Assembly (NCBI GenBank): GCA_041166385.1
Contig: JBEEFW010000023.1
Coordinates: 1 to 64,000, forward strand
Length of the DNA stretch: 64,000 nucleotides
Origin: DASUCS01 sp041166385
Lineage (GTDB): Bacteria; Actinomycetota; Acidimicrobiia; Acidimicrobiales; JACDCH01
Direction: 5' to 3'
Shown piece by piece: positions 60,305 to 64,000 of the stretch. Under the pieces are notes generated by a model. It made no database searches. It saw nothing but the letters and a program-made list of their open reading frames with translations, and was not told the origin of the DNA. How positions within the stretch are numbered: the first letter of the stretch is position 1; each line of letters opens with the position of its first letter. The translations under genes were made by a program, and so were the position numbers.

Positions 60305-61382
60305 AGCCGACGATGCGCTCGTAGGCCTCGGGGTCGGTCGCGCCCTCGGTGCACAGCACGAGCACCGATTCGCCGACGTCGTTCCCCGCGTCGACTGCGG
60401 CGCGCAGCCCCGCCCATCCGGCCGCTCCGGTCTCACCCGCGGTGACGCCAGCCGACGCGAGATCGCGCATCGCTCGTTCGGCGGCGGAGTCGTCGACGGC
60501 GACGAAGAGATCGACGCCCGCGACGACGCGTGGCCACGCCACTGGCGACACGTTGCCGCAGTTCAGTCCCGCCATGATCGAGCGGTGCGGACCCGGGACC
60601 TCGACGGCGCGTCCGGCCCGCGCCGAATGGAGGCCACACGCGGCGTCCACCGGTTCGACCGCGATGATCTTCGCCGTCGCGGCGAAGTGGTCGACGACCG
60701 CCGCGGCGAGGGCGCCGACGCCCATCTGCACGACAACGGTGTCGAACGGCGCGCGGTCGAGTTGCTGGTCGACCTCCGCGAAGATCGTGGAGTACCCGTC
60801 GATGACCCAGCCCGGCACATCGACGTAGCCATCCCACGCGGTGTCCGACACGACCACGACCCGCTCGTCCGCCAGGGCGGCGCTGGCCGCGACCGCGTCG
60901 TCGTACGTTCCGTCGACGACATCAACGTCCGCGCCCTCCGATGCGATGCCGTCGATGCGCGCCTGCGCGGTTCCCTCCGGCACGAAGATCCGCGCGCCGT
61001 AGCCCAACCACCGCGCCACGCGGGCGACGGCGCGCCCGTGGTTGCCATCGGTCGCGGCGACGAGCGTCAACGATCCGAGGGGCGCGACGGCGTCCCGGAG
61101 CTCGTCGATGTCGGCCCACACGGGTTCGTGTCCGATTCGTCCGATGAGGAGCCGGTAGGTGGCCCAGGATGCTCCGAGGATCTTGAACGAGGGGAGCCCG
61201 AGCCGGCTCGACTCGTCCTTGATGCGTATCCGGCCGATGCCGAGGCCGGCGGCGAGCTCGCTCGCCTCGATCAGCGGTGTCGGGGCGTAGCCGGGGAGGC
61301 GGCGATGGAACTCGAGGGGTCCCGCCCCGCTCGGCTCCGTGGGACGTACGAGGCGGGCCGGGTTCACGAAGAGCTCCGTCAT
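60294..61382 (-). CDS. PLP-dependent ammonia-lyase (diaminopropionate-lyase-like)
   Basis: A 362-residue fold-type II PLP enzyme. The lysine is in LGLPSFKILGASWA (about residue 68), ATDGNHGRAVARVAR is the phosphate and substrate loop, MGVGALAAAVVDHF the Gly-rich turn, and CTEGATDPE near the end. The similarity is nearest to diaminopropionate ammonia-lyase and threonine-synthase-like enzymes. It is divergent from the molybdopterin dehydrogenase gene across 87 bases. Confidence 0.85.
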   Translation of the reverse strand: MTELFVNPARLVRPTEPSGAGPLEFHRRLPGYAPTPLIEASELAAGLGIGRIRIKDESSRLGLPSFKILGASWATYRLLIGRIGHEPVWADIDELRDAVAPLGSLTLVAATDGNHGRAVARVARWLGYGARIFVPEGTAQARIDGIASEGADVDVVDGTYDDAVAASAALADERVVVVSDTAWDGYVDVPGWVIDGYSTIFAEVDQQLDRAPFDTVVVQMGVGALAAAVVDHFAATAKIIAVEPVDAACGLHSARAGRAVEVPGPHRSIMAGLNCGNVSPVAWPRVVAGVDLFVAVDDSAAERAMRDLASAGVTAGETGAAGWAGLRAAVDAGNDVGESVLVLCTEGATDPEAYERIVGSSS

Positions 61383-61469
61383 GGTGGCGCCAGCAAAGCG
61401 CAGGTGTTCACGAGATGGCAACGATCTCCGCGTTGACATTTTGTTGAAGTCGCGTGAACGCTGGAGCCC

Positions 61470-64000
61470 TTGGTCACGTTCCGGCTCAACGGCGAGGAGG
61501 TCAGCGTCGCCGACTCGCACCCGCACCTGCTGGGGGCGCTGCGCGAGGAGCTCGACGTGCTCTCGCCGAAAGACGGCTGCGCGCCCTCCGGGCAATGTGG
61601 TTGTTGCACGGTCCTCGTCGACGGCAAAGCCGTTGTGGCCTGCAACCTGTCCTTGAGCAAGATCGCCGGCACAACGGTGACGACCTTGGAGGGCTTCGAT
61701 CCCACGGAACGCGACGAGCTGGCCAGCGCGTTCGCGGCGACGGGTGCGCTCCAATGCGGCTTCTGCACGCCCGGGATCCTGGTGCGGGTCAAAGCGCTCC
61801 TCGACAAGAAGGGCGCGGGGCTCGATCGCGACACCGCCGCTCGGCATCTCGGCGCCCACCTCTGCCGCTGCACGGGCTACGTGAAGATCCTCGACGCGGT
61901 CGAGCTGCTCGCGAAGGGTGAGTCGGTCACGCCGGTCGCGCTGGGCGGCATCGGTACGAGCGGCACGCGCTACCAAGGGCTCGATCTGGCCCTCGGCGAC
62001 AAGCCCTACATCGACGATCTCCGCGTCGACGGCCTGTTGCATGCGGCCGTGCACCTCGCGGTGCATGCCCGTGCCGACGTCGTGCGCATCGACACGAGCG
62101 CCGCGGTCGCGCTCCCTGGTGTCGTGCGGGTGGTCACCGCGGCCGATGTTCCCGGCAAGCTCAGGGTCGGGCTCATTCACAAGGACTGGCCCGTGTTCAT
62201 ACCCGAGGGCGGACGCACGTCGTATCTCGGCGACGTGTTGGCGCTCGTCGTGGCCGTCGACAAGGAGACCGCGCGTGAGGGTGCGCAGCTGATCAACGTG
62301 GAGTACCGGCCGCTACGGGTGCTGGCCGACGCCGTCGCGGCATTGGACGACGCCGACGACGCCGTCTGGGAGCTCGACGGCAACGTGCTGTCGCGCGCCG
62401 CGTACGCGCGTGGCGACGTAGATGACGCGCTCGGGCGCTCCGAGCATGTCGTGCACGACGTGTTCCAGACGCAGCGCATCGAGCACGCATACCTCGAGCC
62501 TGAATCGACCTTGGCCGTCCCTCGCGCCGACGGCGGACTGCATGTCTACAGCGGCGGTCAAGGCGTGTGGGATGACCGCGACCAGATCGCGTCGATGCTC
62601 GGCGTGGATCCCGAACGGGTGACCGTGGAGCTGGTCTCGAACGGGGGCGCGTTCGGCGGCAAGGAAGACATGGCGAATCAAGCGCAAACTGCGCTCGCCG
62701 CGCACCTGCTGCAGCAGCCGGTGAAATGCACGCTGTCGCGCGAGGAGTCCTACCTCATCTCGCCGAAGCGCCATCCGATCCGCATCGACCTCACCGTCGG
62801 GTGCGACCCCGAAGGCCGGTTGACCGCGCTGCGGGCGCGCATGGTCGGTGACTCAGGGCCGTACGCGTCGGTCGGGATGAAGGTGCTGGAACGCGCCGCC
62901 GGCCACGTGAGCGGCCCCTACTCCCTTCCGGCGATCGACGTCGAAGCGTTCGCTGTCCGTACCAACAACTCGGTGTGTGGCGCGTTTCGCGGGTTCGGTG
63001 CCAACCAGGCGCAGTTCGCGATGGAAGGCGCGCTCGACCGGCTCGCCGAACGCCTTGGCATCAGCGGATGGGAGCTGCGGTCCCGCAATCTCGTCGAGCC
63101 GGGCTCGGTGTGGGGACCCGGTCAGATCATGGACGACGGCTGCCGAGGGGTTCGGCGCTGCCTCGATGCGGTGAAGCCGGTCTACGACGCGGCGCGCGCC
63201 GCCAACAAGGCAGTCGGCATCGGTGTCGGCCTGAAGAATTCGGGGCTGGGCAACGGACTGCGCGAGGTGACGAAGGCGGTTGTGCGCTTCGAAGCCGACG
63301 GCTGCGTCGAGGTGCGCCACGGCTGGACCGAGATGGGTCAAGGGGTCCACACCGTCGCCGCGCAGGTCGCCATCGAGGAGCTCGGCATCGACCCCGCACG
63401 CATCCGTGTCGTCGTCGACACCACGCGCCAGCTCGGGTTCGGTCAGACGACCGGCTCGCGTGGCACCTTGATGGGCGCGGGAGCCGTGGCTGCCGCGTGT
63501 CACGCGGCCAAGGCCGCAGACTGCGCCATCGGCGTCGACTACGTAGGGGAGTACGTCGTCGACTGGACCGACAGCATCGATGCGCCCGTCGAGCATCCGA
63601 TGATCCACTCGGCGTTCGGTTACGCCGCGCAGGTGGTGATCATCGATCGGGAGACCGGCGCCATCGAACGGGTCGTCGCGGCCCACGACGTGGGCCGAGC
63701 GGTGAATCCGCTGCAGTGCATCGGCCAGATCGAGGGTTCGGTCCACATGGGCCTCGGCTACGCGCTCACGGAGGACTTCCCGTGCGACGACGAGGGCCGT
63801 CCCCTCGTGACGACACTGCGGGGGCTGAACATCATTCGGGCCAAGGACGTCCCCGCGATCGACGTGCTGCTGGTCGAGGAGCCGCAACCCAACTCGCCGT
63901 ACGGCATCAAGGGAGTGGGCGAGATCGGGCTCGTGCCCACGGCCGGCGCCGTGGCGGCGGCATTGCACGATCTCGACGGTGAATGGCGGGCGACCTTGCC
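61470..64000 (+). CDS. Fused 2Fe-2S/molybdopterin dehydrogenase (xanthine dehydrogenase type, partial)
   Basis: The frame opens after a TGA at 61455-61457; a TTG at 61470 gives the family N-terminus TFRLNGEEVSV. Residues 1-160 hold both [2Fe-2S] motifs: CAPSGQCGCCTVLVDGK and, later, CGFCTPG with CRCTGY. The molybdopterin domain runs from about 165 to the window end, with GGAFGGKEDM, AFRGFGANQAQFAMEG and GVGEIGLVPTAGA. No FAD domain lies between, as in the selenium-dependent xanthine dehydrogenase type (TIGR03311). The stop lies beyond 64000. It likely oxidises purines or another aromatic N-heterocycle. Confidence 0.9.
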   Translation, partial: MVTFRLNGEEVSVADSHPHLLGALREELDVLSPKDGCAPSGQCGCCTVLVDGKAVVACNLSLSKIAGTTVTTLEGFDPTERDELASAFAATGALQCGFCTPGILVRVKALLDKKGAGLDRDTAARHLGAHLCRCTGYVKILDAVELLAKGESVTPVALGGIGTSGTRYQGLDLALGDKPYIDDLRVDGLLHAAVHLAVHARADVVRIDTSAAVALPGVVRVVTAADVPGKLRVGLIHKDWPVFIPEGGRTSYLGDVLALVVAVDKETAREGAQLINVEYRPLRVLADAVAALDDADDAVWELDGNVLSRAAYARGDVDDALGRSEHVVHDVFQTQRIEHAYLEPESTLAVPRADGGLHVYSGGQGVWDDRDQIASMLGVDPERVTVELVSNGGAFGGKEDMANQAQTALAAHLLQQPVKCTLSREESYLISPKRHPIRIDLTVGCDPEGRLTALRARMVGDSGPYASVGMKVLERAAGHVSGPYSLPAIDVEAFAVRTNNSVCGAFRGFGANQAQFAMEGALDRLAERLGISGWELRSRNLVEPGSVWGPGQIMDDGCRGVRRCLDAVKPVYDAARAANKAVGIGVGLKNSGLGNGLREVTKAVVRFEADGCVEVRHGWTEMGQGVHTVAAQVAIEELGIDPARIRVVVDTTRQLGFGQTTGSRGTLMGAGAVAAACHAAKAADCAIGVDYVGEYVVDWTDSIDAPVEHPMIHSAFGYAAQVVIIDRETGAIERVVAAHDVGRAVNPLQCIGQIEGSVHMGLGYALTEDFPCDDEGRPLVTTLRGLNIIRAKDVPAIDVLLVEEPQPNSPYGIKGVGEIGLVPTAGAVAAALHDLDGEWRATL

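Noticed and set aside
1..64000. CRISPR arrays, rRNA genes and insertion sequences
   Set aside because: No regularly spaced repeats, no rRNA-like sequence and no transposase-like protein were seen.

Overview
The window is GC-rich double-stranded DNA with dense, often overlapping genes (ATGA, GTGA and TGATG junctions), many GTG and a few TTG starts, and an actinobacterial-type LexA box. Mycothiol-type DinB-like proteins, TTC38-like TPR proteins and large AAA/LuxR-type regulators also point to a high-GC actinobacterium. An Acidimicrobiia/Ilumatobacter-like relative is plausible, but that is inference.

Region 1 (1-9127) looks like an immune or conflict island. It holds a large CHAT (caspase-like) protease, a SAM methyltransferase overlapping a three-domain protein (TIR-like, Mrr-type nuclease, retropepsin-like aspartic protease), two small unknown proteins, and a divergent ACT-ACT-TIR-like protein. 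I do not recognise this combination as a named system.

Region 2 (about 9360-16890) is an integrated element. It has a tyrosine integrase under a perfect LexA box, a terminase-small-subunit-like gene, a run of small overlapping phage-type genes ending in a scaffold-like gene broken by an in-frame TAG, a zinc-finger/HTH protein beside a second LexA-like palindrome, and a GIY-YIG nuclease. The right edge abuts the 3' end of a tRNA-Lys gene. Portal, capsid and large terminase genes are missing, so it is a remnant or a satellite.

Region 3 (16.9-22.1 kb) is chromosomal: tRNA-Lys, tRNA-His, a beta-propeller protein, a 2OG-Fe(II) oxygenase-like protein, an LCM-type methyltransferase, a class III adenylate cyclase and a Gfo/Idh/MocA oxidoreductase. 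Region 4 (22.2-24.4 kb) lies between an intact tRNA-Arg(UCU) and a duplicated 3' fragment of it. It carries a 72-residue tandem-repeat peptide overlapping a methyltransferase gene, plus a small membrane protein, and looks like a tiny integrated island.

Region 5 (24.4-47 kb) is mostly housekeeping and accessory genes: arylamine N-acetyltransferase, DHFR-like reductase, two VOC proteins, a large AAA/TPR regulator divergent from a methyltransferase-nitrilase pair, a GNAT, hotdog thioesterase and HSL esterase, hemerythrin, exonuclease III, and an ECF sigma factor operon encoding an anti-sigma/permease fusion and an ABC exporter. An MFS transporter, an SDR and a TTC38-like protein follow.

Region 6 (47.3-54.1 kb) is a candidate RiPP-type cluster: PP-loop ATPase, PqqD-like recognition element, nucleotidyltransferase fused to a SipW-like S26 peptidase domain, HPr-kinase-like protein, and an adenylation-carrier-thioesterase protein. 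A 28-codon ORF whose peptide begins with a YxxP motif lies divergently between the first two genes.

Region 7 (54.1-64 kb) has a MerR-PAS-GAF regulator and a set of purine/nucleoside genes: a nucleosidase, a phosphoribosyltransferase, a nucleoside hydrolase and a fused 2Fe-2S/molybdopterin dehydrogenase running off the right edge. A tautomerase, a mycothiol-isomerase-like protein, a LuxR regulator and a PLP lyase lie among them.
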